Source: Chloroflexota bacterium
GTDB lineage: Bacteria > Chloroflexota > Anaerolineae > Anaerolineales > Villigracilaceae
Assembly: GCA_016213105.1 (NCBI GenBank)
Contig: JACRBN010000007.1
Span: 114,641 to 178,640, forward strand
Direction of reading: 5' to 3'
DNA: 64,000 bases
In this document: one piece after another, positions 53,398 through 63,895 of the stretch
Position numbering within the stretch: the stretch's first letter is position 1
Layout: every line of letters starts with the position of its first letter
The notes under the pieces: generated by a model
Database searches by the model: none
What the model was told of the DNA's origin: nothing
The model's input: the letters and a program-made list of their open reading frames with translations, nothing else
Made by a program: the position numbers and the translations under genes

Positions 53398-54005
53398 CAC
53401 TTTGGGCCATCATCCCTGTTAAACCTTTGCGGCGCGGAAAATCGCGTCTGGCTGGAACTTTATCGGAAGACGAGCGGGAACAGCTCAACCAGGATTTGCT
53501 CGAACATACCCTCAGTACCCTAAAGGACATCAAGGAATTGGAACAGGTGCTGGTCGTGAGCCGCGACCCGCACGCCCTGACCATTGCCCGCAACCACGGG
53601 GCGCGCACGGTGCGGGAGGACGGCCAGCCGCACCTCAACACGGCCCTGCAGCGCGCGACCATCGTCGCCAAGGTTTACGCGACCCGCGGTGTGCTGGTGC
53701 TCCCCGCCGACCTGCCCCTGCTCACCCGTGACGATGTGCTGGCCCTGCTCGAAAAAGCCAGCCAGCCGCCCGTGGTGGTCATCGCCCCCGACCGTCACGG
53801 CAAGGGCACCAACGCCCTCCTGATGTCGCCCGCGGGATTGATCGAATACGACTTCGGCGAGGACTCCTTCCAACGGCATTGCGACCGAGCCTACAAGGCT
53901 GGTGCGCGCCTGGAGGTGGTCGACCTGCCCTCCCTGGGGCTTGATCTCGATATCCCCGAAGACCTGGCCCTGCTGGAAAAGTTCAAACGTCTCATAATTC
54001 GATGA
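53394..54005 (+). CDS. cofC: 2-phospholactate/enolpyruvate guanylyltransferase CofC/FbiD
   Basis: 203 residues. Nucleotidyltransferase fold: WAIIPVKPLRRGKSRLAGTL (Lys/Arg-rich NTP loop), GVLVLPADLPLLTRDDV and APDRHGKGTNALLMSP are typical of CofC/FbiD. It charges phospholactate or PEP with GTP. The real start is the ATG overlapping the cofD stop. A longer open frame upstream is only the shadow of cofD. With cofD and the nitroreductase it forms a tight three-gene unit. Confidence 0.93.
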   Translation: MTLWAIIPVKPLRRGKSRLAGTLSEDEREQLNQDLLEHTLSTLKDIKELEQVLVVSRDPHALTIARNHGARTVREDGQPHLNTALQRATIVAKVYATRGVLVLPADLPLLTRDDVLALLEKASQPPVVVIAPDRHGKGTNALLMSPAGLIEYDFGEDSFQRHCDRAYKAGARLEVVDLPSLGLDLDIPEDLALLEKFKRLIIR

Positions 54006-54060
54006 CAGATTCCTTGTTTTGAGGTTTCATTCGTCATTATCTCTAGGGATTTGGGGGTGC

Positions 54061-54066
54061 TATAAT
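54061..54066 (+). promoter_or_regulatory. -10 box upstream of the fused pyrimidine-dehydrogenase-like gene
   Basis: TATAAT about 45 bases before the ATG at 54111, in an AT-rich gap. The next gene follows GAGGTG. A clear -35 is not seen. Confidence 0.4.
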
Positions 54067-54110
54067 GATTCAAAAGTTTGTCATACAACTTACGAATCAT
54101 GAGGTGCTCC

Positions 54111-56612
54111 ATGGAAAATAAGGCAAATGGCTGCTCGCTTTTTATGACGAAAAAGCAGCTCGAGACCGAATTGCTCAGGTGCGAGTATTGCGAAGAAAAG
54201 CCCTGCAAGGAGGCCTGTCCTGCCAATTGTTCCCCATTCGACTTCATCATGGCGGCGCGCATGGACAATCCGTCCGATATCAAGCGCGCCGCGGGCGAGA
54301 TCATGCACGCCAATCCGCTGGGCGGGGTCTGCGGCCTGGTTTGCCCGGATACGCTGTGTATGGCGGCCTGTTCCCGCAAGAAATTCGACGGCTCGATCAA
54401 TATCCCCGCCGTGCAAGCCACCATCGTCCAGATGGCCAAAGAATTGGGTGGAATTCCTGAGTTTTCGAAACCCGCATGGAATGGAAAGAAAGTGGCGGTT
54501 ATCGGCGGTGGTCCCGCGGGTCTGGGTGCGGCTGCCGCACTCGGACAGTTGGGCTATGAGGTTGAGATCTTCGAGGCCCGCGAAAAACTGGGCGGCATGA
54601 TGAACCTGATCCCCGACCACCGCCTGGACAAGAAAGTAGTCGACACGGACGTTGACTTCGTGCTGTCGCTGGGCAAAATCTCGGCCAAGACCGGCGTCAA
54701 AATCGAAAATCCGCAGGATCTGCTCAAGCAGGGCTTCGATGCGGTCTGCGTCACGGTCGGCTTGTGGAAACCCATCGAACTTGGCATCGAAAATGAAAAC
54801 CTGGCTATCAAGATGGTGGACGTGCTCGGCAACCCGGGCGCGTACAACTTCGAGGGCACGGTGGCCGTCGTCGGCGGCGGCGCCACGGCTGCCGACTGCG
54901 CCTTCACCGCCAGGGAACGCGGCGCGAAGCGCGTCGAAATCTTCATGCTCGAAAAACTCTCCGAGATGCCGCTGACCGGGCGCGAGCGCCAGGAACTGCT
55001 TGACTTCGACATCGAGGTCAACGGGCGCGTCCGCCTGACCCGCATCCAGAAGGGCCAAAAAGGCATCGCGGGCATCGAAACGATGAAGGTTCAGCTGCCC
55101 GAAGGCCAGCCCTTCAGCCCCGCCAACATCCGCGACCTCGAAGGCGCCGCAGGCGTCCGCAGCGACATCGACACCGTGATCATCGCCATCGGCATGCGCT
55201 CGACCCTGCCGCGCGAAGGGGTGCCTGGCGTCTTCCTCGCGGGCGATATGATGACCGGGCCGAAGACCGTCGTCGAGGCGGCCGCTTCGGGCAAGAATGC
55301 CGCGCTCGAGATCGACGCCTGGCTCAAAGGGCAGGAAAAGCCCGTTATCAAGAAGGCCACCAAATCCTATTTCGCCATGCCTGGCTACAACCTGCGCCCC
55401 GTCTCGCTCGAAGCGGATTTCTTCGGGCGCGCCATCCGCTCTCCGTACCTGCTCTCCGCCTCGCCTGTGACCGACGGCCTGGAGCAAATGGAAAAGGCTT
55501 ACAAGGCGGGTTGGGCGGGCGGCATCCTCAAGACCGCCTTCGACAATGTCCCGATCCACATCCCCTCGGAATACATGTTCACCTTCAGCCCGCTGACCTA
55601 CGCCAACTCGGACAACGTCTCCGGGCATTCACTCGACCGCGTATGCCGCGAGATCGAGCAGTTGGTCAAGCAATGGCCTGACCGACTGACGGTCGGCTCG
55701 ACCGGCGGCCCGGTCACCGGCCAGGAAGATTGCGACCAGACCGGCTGGCAGTCCAATACCAAAAAGCTCGAAGCCGCAGGCGCGATGGCCATCGAGTATT
55801 CGCTGTCCTGCCCGCAGGGCGGTGACGGCACCGAGGGCGACATCGTCTCCCAAAACGCGGCCCTGACCGCCAAAATCATCGACTGGGTCATGGAAGTCGG
55901 CGACCCGAACGTGCCCAAGCTGTTCAAGCTGACCGCGGCCGTCACCTCGATCATCCCGATCCTGCGCGCCATCCGCCAGGTGCTCGACAAGTACCCGCAC
56001 AAGAAGGCGGGCATCACCCTGGCGAACTCCTTCCCCACCCTGGGCTTCCGCCCCGCCGCCAACCGCCGCTGGGAGGAAGGTGTCATCGTCGGCATGAGCG
56101 GCGAAGGCGTGACCCCTATCTCGTACCTGACCCTGGCCAATGCGGTCCCCGAAGGCATCGAGATCTCGGGCAACGGTGGGCCGATGAACTACAAGGCCGC
56201 CATGGACTTCCTGGCCCTGGGCGTCAAGACCGTACAATTCTGCACCATCGCCATGAAGTACGGCGTGGGCATCGTGGACGACCTCGAGTCGGGCACGGCC
56301 TTCCTGATGCAGGAACGCGGGATCAAGTCGATGCAGGAACTGATCGGCATCGCCCGCCCGCATCCCATCACCGACTTCATGTCCCTCACCCCAGTCAAGA
56401 AGATCTCGCACTTCAATCACGACCTATGCACCTCGTGCGGCAACTGCGCGCGCTGTCCGTACCTGGCCATCGAACTTGACGAACACCTCCTCCCGCACAG
56501 CGACCCGTGCTTGTGCATCGGATGCTCGATTTGCGCCAAGAAGTGCTACACCGGAGCGATCACCATGCGCGACCGCACGCCCGAAGAACTGGCCGTGCTG
56601 GTGGAGAACTAA
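54111..56612 (+). CDS. Fused PreT-PreA dihydropyrimidine-dehydrogenase-like oxidoreductase
   Basis: 833 residues, the sum of E. coli PreT and PreA. N-terminal Fe-S cysteines CEYCEEKPCKEACPANC and CGLVCPDTLCMAAC, FAD motif VAVIGGGPAGLGAAAALG (about 125), NAD(P)H motif TVAVVGGGATAADCAF (about 250). These are followed by a DHODH-like FMN domain (about 425-740) with active-site Cys in YSLSCPQGG, and two C-terminal Fe-S clusters (CTSCGNCARCP; CIGCSICAKKC). The order matches dihydropyrimidine dehydrogenase. Pyrimidine reduction is likely; E. coli YgfK-like chemistry is the alternative. Confidence 0.82.
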   Translation: MENKANGCSLFMTKKQLETELLRCEYCEEKPCKEACPANCSPFDFIMAARMDNPSDIKRAAGEIMHANPLGGVCGLVCPDTLCMAACSRKKFDGSINIPAVQATIVQMAKELGGIPEFSKPAWNGKKVAVIGGGPAGLGAAAALGQLGYEVEIFEAREKLGGMMNLIPDHRLDKKVVDTDVDFVLSLGKISAKTGVKIENPQDLLKQGFDAVCVTVGLWKPIELGIENENLAIKMVDVLGNPGAYNFEGTVAVVGGGATAADCAFTARERGAKRVEIFMLEKLSEMPLTGRERQELLDFDIEVNGRVRLTRIQKGQKGIAGIETMKVQLPEGQPFSPANIRDLEGAAGVRSDIDTVIIAIGMRSTLPREGVPGVFLAGDMMTGPKTVVEAAASGKNAALEIDAWLKGQEKPVIKKATKSYFAMPGYNLRPVSLEADFFGRAIRSPYLLSASPVTDGLEQMEKAYKAGWAGGILKTAFDNVPIHIPSEYMFTFSPLTYANSDNVSGHSLDRVCREIEQLVKQWPDRLTVGSTGGPVTGQEDCDQTGWQSNTKKLEAAGAMAIEYSLSCPQGGDGTEGDIVSQNAALTAKIIDWVMEVGDPNVPKLFKLTAAVTSIIPILRAIRQVLDKYPHKKAGITLANSFPTLGFRPAANRRWEEGVIVGMSGEGVTPISYLTLANAVPEGIEISGNGGPMNYKAAMDFLALGVKTVQFCTIAMKYGVGIVDDLESGTAFLMQERGIKSMQELIGIARPHPITDFMSLTPVKKISHFNHDLCTSCGNCARCPYLAIELDEHLLPHSDPCLCIGCSICAKKCYTGAITMRDRTPEELAVLVEN

Positions 56613-56638
56613 ATTCACCCGTCGACACAAGGGCTGGT

Positions 56639-56676
56639 GGTTGAGTAGCCGCGTTCTTTGCGGCGTACCGAAACCC
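56639..56676. repeat. Palindromic dispersed repeat between the dehydrogenase and ssnA genes
   Basis: GGTTGAGTAGCCGCG, TTCT, then TGCGGCGTACCGAAACC, with an outer AGGGCTGG/CCAGCCCT pair (56631-56685). This GGTTTCG...CTACTCAACC palindrome is a widespread REP-like form in related genomes. It is probably a REP element rather than a riboswitch. Confidence 0.6.
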
Positions 56677-56715
56677 CAGCCCTCGCAACGACATGACAAA
56701 AAACAACCAAAGGAC

Positions 56716-58050
56716 ATGACTATGACAACCAGATTTGAGAACGGCATTGTCGTCACCCTCGGCAAGCACAACCGCGTCCTCTGGAACGGGTCGGTCGTCA
56801 CCGACGGCGAGAATATCGTCGCCATCGGCGGCGCGGCGGAGATGAAGCAGAAATATCCCCATGCCGACTCGGTGGACTGCACGAACAAGGTCGTCCTGCC
56901 CGGCTTCATCTGCGCGCATCATCACTTTTATTCCACCTTTGCGCGCGGCATGTTTATCCCCGGCGAACCCGCCTCCAACTTCGTGGAAGTGCTCGAACGC
57001 CTGTGGTGGAAGGTCGACCGCGCTATCATCGGCGACGACATTTTGCTCTCGGCGCAAATCCCGCTGATCGAAAGCATCCGCAACGGCACAACCACCATCA
57101 TCGACCATCACGCCTCCCCCTCGGCCAGCGACGGCTCGCTCGACGTGATCGAGTCCGCGGTGCGGCAGGCGGGCGTGCGCGCCTCGCTGTGCTACGAAGT
57201 CTCGGATCGCAACGAACACGGGGAAGGCATCCGTGAAAACGAACGCTTCATCAAAAAATTCGGCAAAGGCAACGGGCAGATTACGGCCATGATGGGCCTG
57301 CACGCCTCGTTCACCGTGGCCGATGATACGGTCGAGAAATGCGTTGGAATTGCGAAAGACGCGGGGGTGGGATGCCATATTCACGTAGCGGAAGATGCCG
57401 CGGACAGGCAGGATTCGCTCGATAAATATGGCATCCCCACCGTGGAACGCCTGCACAAACTGGGCATGACCGGTGAAAAGTCCATCTTCGTGCATTGCGT
57501 CCACATCGACGAGGCCGAGATGGACACCATCGCGTCCACGAACACGATCGTGGTCCATAACCCCGAATCGAACATGAACAACGCGGTCGGCGTCACCAAA
57601 GTGCTGAAACTGCTGGGCAAGGGCATCCTGGCCGGCCTCGGCACGGACGGCATGAACTCGGACATGCTCACCCAGATGCGCTGCGCCTACCTGCTGCACC
57701 GCCTCGACAACCGCGATCCGCGCGTGGCCTTCATGGAAGCGCCGCAGTTGCTCCTGCAAAACAACGCCGACATCGTGGAGCGCCAGTTCGGCATCCGCGT
57801 CGGCGAACTGGCCGAAGGCCGCCCCGCCGATATGGCCATCCTCGACTACATCCCGCCCACCCCGATGGACGAGAACAACTTCCTCGGCCACCTCATCTTT
57901 GGCATGGTCGACGCGACCGTGGACACCACCGTCTGCCGCGGCCAGATTTTAATGAAGAACAAGCAAATCCTCACCATGGACGAGGAACGCCTCGCCGCCC
58001 GCTCGCGCGAACTCGCGCCGCAAATGTGGAAGCGATTGCAGGCGATGTAA
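56716..58050 (+). CDS. ssnA: SsnA-type metal-dependent amidohydrolase
   Basis: 444 residues; E. coli SsnA has 442. Amidohydrolase motifs: VLPGFICAHHHFYS (metal His), HVAEDAADR, FVHCVHIDEAEMD and LAGLGTDGMNSDM. SsnA belongs to the guanine/cytosine-deaminase-like group and is linked to purine catabolism. In E. coli it is paired with YgfK, a fused Fe-S flavoprotein like the gene just upstream, so the pairing is conserved in principle. The substrate is unknown. An ATG two codons later is equally plausible. Confidence 0.88.
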   Translation: MTMTTRFENGIVVTLGKHNRVLWNGSVVTDGENIVAIGGAAEMKQKYPHADSVDCTNKVVLPGFICAHHHFYSTFARGMFIPGEPASNFVEVLERLWWKVDRAIIGDDILLSAQIPLIESIRNGTTTIIDHHASPSASDGSLDVIESAVRQAGVRASLCYEVSDRNEHGEGIRENERFIKKFGKGNGQITAMMGLHASFTVADDTVEKCVGIAKDAGVGCHIHVAEDAADRQDSLDKYGIPTVERLHKLGMTGEKSIFVHCVHIDEAEMDTIASTNTIVVHNPESNMNNAVGVTKVLKLLGKGILAGLGTDGMNSDMLTQMRCAYLLHRLDNRDPRVAFMEAPQLLLQNNADIVERQFGIRVGELAEGRPADMAILDYIPPTPMDENNFLGHLIFGMVDATVDTTVCRGQILMKNKQILTMDEERLAARSRELAPQMWKRLQAM

Positions 58051-58067
58051 TCGCCCCTGTCGAACGA

Positions 58068-58097
58068 AAAACTGTCCCCGAACGGGGACAGTTTTTT
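58068..58097. terminator. Bidirectional terminator
   Basis: AAAACTGTCCCC, loop GAAC, GGGGACAGTTTT and a T-run. It serves ssnA and the convergent small Cys-rich gene. Confidence 0.9.
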
Positions 58098-58156
58098 TAA
58101 CACACCACGCCGCCGAAGCGGCCGTACATTTCACAGGCTGCCAGCCTGCGCGAGCC

Positions 58157-58381
58157 TCAAACCAGCGCAGCAGCCGACTGCCCGGCCGCACGGGACTTTT
58201 CGAGCATGGCGTTCACTTGCGGATGTTTGCACAGGAAACAATATCCAAAGGGCAGCGCATGCTGGCAGGCATTGGGACCTTCCATCAGGCATTCGGCGAA
58301 CTGATCGACGCCCACGTCCGAAACGCGGCAATCCCGCAGGTCACATTCGGGCAATTCCTTGGCTTTGATTGTTTTGGTCAT
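58157..58381 (-). CDS. Small cysteine-rich protein, unknown
   Basis: 74 residues from the ATG preceded by GGAGAAG. Cysteines at CDLRDC (about 13 and 18), AECLMEG, NACQHALP and CFLCKHP suggest a metal- or cluster-binding knuckle. I do not recognise the family. It is placed between ssnA and the LLM-family gene, so a role in redox or metal delivery to the neighbouring enzymes is possible. Not coding on the opposite strand. Confidence 0.65.
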   Translation of the reverse strand: MTKTIKAKELPECDLRDCRVSDVGVDQFAECLMEGPNACQHALPFGYCFLCKHPQVNAMLEKSRAAGQSAAALV

Positions 58382-58634
58382 CGTCGACTTCTCCATGTAC
58401 GGAATCAGGGTGGAGTCCACCGCAATCTGGTTTCAGTATAGGCCAGACCGCCGTGCGCAAAAAGTGATAATGTTCACAAACAAATTGGATAATATTCCTT
58501 CTGATTCATCCAGACAATTTCGGTCCACTTTTAGGGGGACACAGGTATAATGACTTCAAATACTTCACAATGGTTCACTTTCATCATTCGAATAGATAAA
58601 CGCCAATCAAAAACTCATCGATGGAGGATTTTTC
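58382..58634. other. Intergenic gap before the LLM gene
   Basis: AT-rich divergent promoter region. A TATAAT at 58546-58551 lies about 84 bases before the LLM gene's GTG and could be its -10. No gene seen. Confidence 0.4.
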
Positions 58635-59630
<996 letters not shown>

Positions 59631-59640
59631 AGGAACACCC

Positions 59641-59682
59641 GCATACGAAAAACAGCCGCGATCGCGGCTGTTTTTCGTATGC
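59641..59682. terminator. Perfect 42-base palindrome, bidirectional terminator
   Basis: GCATACGAAAAACAGCCGCG joined to its complement, with A- and T-runs within. It lies between the convergent LLM and BY-kinase genes. Confidence 0.85.
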
Positions 59683-59695
59683 TCCATTGGAACAA

Positions 59696-61891
59696 CTACC
59701 GTCGTCTGCGCGCGCCCAGGGTCAGCCCCTGTTCGCGTTGCAGGTTTTCCAGGGGTACGGCTTCCTGCTCGACGACCCAGCACTCCAACCCAAAATTGCC
59801 GATCACGTACTCGGTCGCCTCGGTCACGGTTGGGACTCTCTGCTCTGCAAAATACGCAGGCTCTACCGGTTCGGAGGCCGGGATCGGCGCAGGCAGCGGG
59901 CGGGCGCGCGGTTTCAACTTCGGCCTCGGGCGGGTGCCGACAGCCTGAATCGCGGGGACTTCCACGCGGGGCGCTTCAGCCTCCACAGGGATCACCTCCA
60001 TCACAGGTTCGGGGCTGATTGATTCCTGTGCGAGAGGCGTGGGCAGATCGACAGGCGGGGATTTCCGTTTTGTGCGGGACGGCTTGACTTCGGCAGGCTC
60101 CACTGACAGGGCGGACAGGGCTTTATCATCCTTTTGGTAATAATATCCGCCCCGTTTGTACGGATAATAGAAATTGTGACTTTGGATCCTATTCAACACC
60201 ACGCCCAGGATACGCGCGTTGACCCGCCCCAAATGTTCCAGCATCGCGGCGGCTGCATCGACGCGGGTGGCCCCCGGTCGGATCACCAGAATCACGCCGT
60301 CCATTTTCGTGGCGAGCACCTGGTAATCGGCCACCAGCGAGGGCGGGCTGTCCACCACGATCACGTCCACTTCCCGGCTGGCTTCCTCCAGGATGTGGTC
60401 CATGCGCGTCGAGGCCAGCAACTCGGTCGGATTGGGCGGCAGTTTTCCGCTGGGGATCACGAAGAGATTGGGCATCCCCTCCACGGACTGCATCGCAGAA
60501 CGGACGCCCGGATTCCCGCGGAACAGGGAACTCAATCCCAGGCGGTTGGGAATCCCAAAGATCGTGTGGATGCGCGGGCGCCGTAAATCCGCATCGATCA
60601 ACAGCACGCGCCTGCCACTCTGCGCCATGCTGGCCGCCAAATTGGTGGCGACGGTGGTTTTGCCTTCGCCCGGGCCCGAACTGGCCACCAGGATTTTGTT
60701 CAGCGGGCGGTCCACCTTCGCGAACTCGAGGTTCGTACGCAGTGAGCGGAACGCCTCCGAGACGGGCGAGCGCGGATGCTTCATCACGTGCCCATCCACG
60801 GCTTCGCGCGCCGCGCGGATGTCGCCGATGTAACCCATGATCGGCAGGGCCAGGACGCGCTCCACATCCTCGGGCGTGCGCAGGGTGTCATCCAGGTATT
60901 CGATCAGGAAGGCGATGCCGCCCGCCAGGAACAATCCCACCACGGCCGCCAGTCCCGTCGTTTTCAAGGGAATGGGACGCACGGGTTGGGTCGGCGCCGA
61001 GGCGGCCTCGATCTGCACCACATTGGGGGTGTTCTGCAAACGCGCCAGGCGGATGGTTTCGAGGTTGTCGAGCAGGTTGATGTAGATTTCCTGGTACAAC
61101 TGCATGGTGGTCTGCAACTGCGAGAGACGGGTGGCGCCATCCGAGGCGGCGTCGGCGGGCTTTCCGAGCACGACCAGGTCCGTGTAAATCTGCTGGGACA
61201 GGGTCAGCACCGTCTGCACCTGGTCGAGGCGCGCCTGCTTTTCGGCCAGCAGCACCTGCTGGTCATAGGTTCTGGCGGGCGTGAGCTGCTGGATCTCGCC
61301 TTGCAGTTGTCCAGCCTCCGCCTGCATGCTCGCGATCTGACCCTCCACCTGCTTCTGCTGTTCGATCACCGTTTCCGTCGAGACGTTTTCGATCTCCGCA
61401 TTCAGGTCCGAGATTTGGGCCTTCACCTGGTCGATCTGCGACTGAATGTTCTGCTCCGTCAGCAGGTAGCGCCCGGTCTGGATGGTTTCATTTTGCTCGA
61501 TCAGCACGTTCACCAGGGTATTGGCGATATCCGCCGTGTGCTGCGGATCCGCGTCCTCGACCGTCACCAGGATGGCCTGCATGTCGCGGATTTGCGTTAC
61601 CGTTAATTGTGACGAGTTGACCTTGTACCCAAGTCGGCTCGACGCGCCATCCAGCACGGGCCGTGTAGACATCAACTGAATATAAGTCTGCACCAGTTGC
61701 TGGTCGCTGAGATAGGTATCCGCGCTCTTGTCCTGCTGGGAGGCGCGCAGCACCAACAGGCGCGTGGAGGCCTGGTAGATCGGCGTCTGGTAGACACTCC
61801 CCAAATATCCACCCAGCGCGCCCAATACCAGACCCAGCGCCAACAGCCAGGCCCAGCGGCGAAGAAGGGTAAGGTAATATTTGATTTCCAT
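59696..61891 (-). CDS. Polysaccharide co-polymerase/tyrosine autokinase (Wzz-BY-kinase)
   Basis: 731 residues. Wzz-type N-terminus (EIKYYLTLLRRWAWLLALG, membrane helix about 12-32) with a large coiled periplasmic section, then a second helix (about 312-330). Next comes a BY-kinase domain: Walker A SSGPGEGKTTVATNLA (about 405), Walker A' LLIDADLRRPR, Walker B VIVVDSPPS, and a tyrosine cluster FYYPYKRGGYYYQ near 580. A Pro-rich tail of about 110 residues is unusual. It controls chain length in exopolysaccharide export by phosphorylation. No polymerase genes are visible here. Confidence 0.9.
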   Translation of the reverse strand: MEIKYYLTLLRRWAWLLALGLVLGALGGYLGSVYQTPIYQASTRLLVLRASQQDKSADTYLSDQQLVQTYIQLMSTRPVLDGASSRLGYKVNSSQLTVTQIRDMQAILVTVEDADPQHTADIANTLVNVLIEQNETIQTGRYLLTEQNIQSQIDQVKAQISDLNAEIENVSTETVIEQQKQVEGQIASMQAEAGQLQGEIQQLTPARTYDQQVLLAEKQARLDQVQTVLTLSQQIYTDLVVLGKPADAASDGATRLSQLQTTMQLYQEIYINLLDNLETIRLARLQNTPNVVQIEAASAPTQPVRPIPLKTTGLAAVVGLFLAGGIAFLIEYLDDTLRTPEDVERVLALPIMGYIGDIRAAREAVDGHVMKHPRSPVSEAFRSLRTNLEFAKVDRPLNKILVASSGPGEGKTTVATNLAASMAQSGRRVLLIDADLRRPRIHTIFGIPNRLGLSSLFRGNPGVRSAMQSVEGMPNLFVIPSGKLPPNPTELLASTRMDHILEEASREVDVIVVDSPPSLVADYQVLATKMDGVILVIRPGATRVDAAAAMLEHLGRVNARILGVVLNRIQSHNFYYPYKRGGYYYQKDDKALSALSVEPAEVKPSRTKRKSPPVDLPTPLAQESISPEPVMEVIPVEAEAPRVEVPAIQAVGTRPRPKLKPRARPLPAPIPASEPVEPAYFAEQRVPTVTEATEYVIGNFGLECWVVEQEAVPLENLQREQGLTLGARRRR

Positions 61892-62099
61892 GGTAATCCT
61901 GTTCCTTCATATTCAGTCTACAACATTTAAATAGCCTGCATTAGTTTTGTACTGTATTTATAACGCGGCCAGCATCCCCCTTTTGGGTGATGCCCGGGCA
62001 GGCATTGATCGCCCTTTGACGCGCATGGGCTTCTCTTGTAAAATGACTGCGCAAAGGCGGGTTCCTGCACGAAAGACAATACTGAAACGTGAGGTTGAC

Positions 62100-62882
62100 A
62101 TGAAACTCATTCTTCTCGGCACCGGCGGATTTCTCCCCACCGACTCGGCCCAAACCGCCTGCTATTTTCTGCCCGAGGTCGGTGTGATGCTGGACGCGGG
62201 CAGCGGCTCGTTTCACCTGCCGAAATATCTTCAACGCCCCGAGTTGGACATCTTCCTCAGCCACGCCCACGGCGACCATACCAGCGGCCTGACCTACCTC
62301 TTCGCCTCCTACCTCAAAGCGGATTGGCTGCGCCGCGGCGAGACACTCGGCGCGGACAACATCGCGGATTTCGTGCATCGCGCCAACGAGGCCCTGCCTC
62401 GCACCCGCATCCACGCGGACGAAAACACGCTGGCCTTCGTCAAGCCGATCTATGCCTATCTGCCTTATCAGTGGCATCCTTTGCAGGCGCAGGAACCTCT
62501 GCCAGGCGGCGGGATGCTGACCCACTTCCTGATGGACGGCGGCACTATCGGCTTCCGTCTCGACTGGCCTGGACATTCCCTGGCTTACATCACCGATGTC
62601 GTCGCCCGCCCCGACTCCGCCTACATCGAAAAGATCAAAGGCGTCGACCTGCTCCTGCACGATTGCAACGGCCCCGATCATCTGTCTGACCTGACAGACC
62701 ACATCGGTCACAGCCACCTCTCGGCTGTGCTGCAGATCGCAGCAAGCGCACAAGTTAAACGCCTGGTGTTGATCCACTCCAGCCCGATCGAACCGCTGGA
62801 TTATTCCGCTGACTTTGAATCCGCCCGTCCCCTCTTCCCCGCCGCGGAAATTGGGTACGATGGAATGGAGCTTGATTTCTAA
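62100..62882 (+). CDS. MBL-fold metal-dependent hydrolase (RNase Z-like)
   Basis: 260 residues. MKLILLGTGGFLPTDSAQT with the metal-binding SHAHGDHTSGL (HxHxDH; about residue 55), then VDLLLHDCN and LIHSSP, which supply the remaining ligands. Closest in form to ElaC/RNase Z-like and phnP-like small MBL hydrolases, but no exosite is evident. The stop overlaps the following ATG by one base (TAATG), so the pair is co-translated. Confidence 0.85.
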   Translation: MKLILLGTGGFLPTDSAQTACYFLPEVGVMLDAGSGSFHLPKYLQRPELDIFLSHAHGDHTSGLTYLFASYLKADWLRRGETLGADNIADFVHRANEALPRTRIHADENTLAFVKPIYAYLPYQWHPLQAQEPLPGGGMLTHFLMDGGTIGFRLDWPGHSLAYITDVVARPDSAYIEKIKGVDLLLHDCNGPDHLSDLTDHIGHSHLSAVLQIAASAQVKRLVLIHSSPIEPLDYSADFESARPLFPAAEIGYDGMELDF

Positions 62883-63433
62883 TGCCGCCCCGCAATCCCT
62901 TGAAGCTGTACTTCATCCGCCACGCCACCCCCGATTGGAATCGCATCGACATCCCCTACATGACTCCGCCCGGGCCGCCGCTGACCCCCAAGGGCGAGAA
63001 GGAAGCCCAGGCGTTGGGCAACTTCCTGAAAGACCAGGGCGTCGTCAAGTTGTATCACAGTCCCTTCGAGCGCACATCCAAAACCGCGCAGATCGCCGCG
63101 GGTGTCAATGACATCCCCTGCCTGGTGGAAACGCGCCTGGCCGAATGGCATGGCGAAGTGGAAGCGGCCGAACAGGTCAGCCAGCGCATGTTGTCGGTGC
63201 TGGACGAGGCCCGAGCCGAGAGCGAACAGATCGGACCGATCGGCCTGGTCACCCACGGCGGACCTGTCGCCGTCCTGCTCCACGAACTGGGCCTGGAGAG
63301 TGAAAAGTTGTCCGCCTTCAAGCGCAAGTTCGACCATTCCAATCCCCTCCCGCCCGCAGGCGCCTGGGAAGCCGAATGGAACGCCGAAAGTAGCTCGTGG
63401 AATTTGGATTTGAAGTTTATTCCATCTGTTTGA
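62882..63433 (+). CDS. Histidine phosphatase superfamily protein
   Basis: 183 residues. Catalytic RHAT in LYFIRHATPDWNR (His about 13), TPKGEKEAQALGNFL, SPFERTSKTAQIAA and GLVTHGGPVAVLL (second His). The fold is that of phosphoglycerate-mutase-like phosphatases. The substrate is unknown. It is immediately downstream of the MBL hydrolase with overlapping stop and start. Confidence 0.88.
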   Translation: MPPRNPLKLYFIRHATPDWNRIDIPYMTPPGPPLTPKGEKEAQALGNFLKDQGVVKLYHSPFERTSKTAQIAAGVNDIPCLVETRLAEWHGEVEAAEQVSQRMLSVLDEARAESEQIGPIGLVTHGGPVAVLLHELGLESEKLSAFKRKFDHSNPLPPAGAWEAEWNAESSSWNLDLKFIPSV

Positions 63434-63507
63434 TTAATGGGTGTCACCCCACCAAACCGTGGTCGGGCGGATTGCCAATCCGCCCCACGTTCGGGTGATT
63501 TCCGTTT

Positions 63508-63605
63508 TTACCAGCGCACCTGGTGATAAGCCAGGCCGAGCAGGTCGAGGCCGTTGGCGACCAGAATGAACGCAGGCGGTTTCCCCACAGGGACGCTGCG
63601 CGGAC
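63508..63605 (-). pseudogene. Tail fragment of an unrecognised gene
   Basis: On the minus strand a frame reads SVPVGKPPAFILVANGLDLL then GLAYHQVRW and stops at 63508. An upstream stop in the same frame limits it to about 30 residues. It reads like a genuine C-terminus cut off from its gene. Confidence 0.4.
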
Positions 63606-63621
63606 AGTGTCATGGTCTCGC

Positions 63622-63895
63622 TTACGGACAAAGTTCTTGATAAATGTCTCTTCCAAACACAATATCGGTATCTAAAACGTAAATACCATCCTCGCCGATG
63701 AACGCAATTTTTCTTCCGTCGGGCGACCATGTGGGTGACAACGCATGATCCACATTTGGAATTTCAACATCGCAACTTCCATCCGAGAGAATTATGTGCA
63801 ATGAATTTTTTCTTTCCCCGCCGTTTGTATAAGTTTTTTGATAGGCGATCAGATCCCCGTAAGAGAGTGTATGAAAAGTCAGGTAGCCACCAGCT
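63622..63895 (-). pseudogene. C-terminal fragment of a PD40-type beta-propeller gene
   Basis: The minus strand encodes YLTFHTLSYGDLIAYQKT, then NGGERKNSLHIILSDGS, HALSPTWSPDGRKIAFIG and GIYVLDTD before a stop at 63622. SPTWSPDGRKIAF is the TolB/PD40 blade motif. The frame runs straight into the end of a transposase gene upstream, so insertion of that element probably removed the rest. No start codon belongs to it. Confidence 0.7.

Noticed and set aside
56613..56715. A structured leader upstream of ssnA considered as a riboswitch
   Set aside because: The structure is explained by a palindromic REP-type repeat of a common form, and no riboswitch consensus is recognisable.
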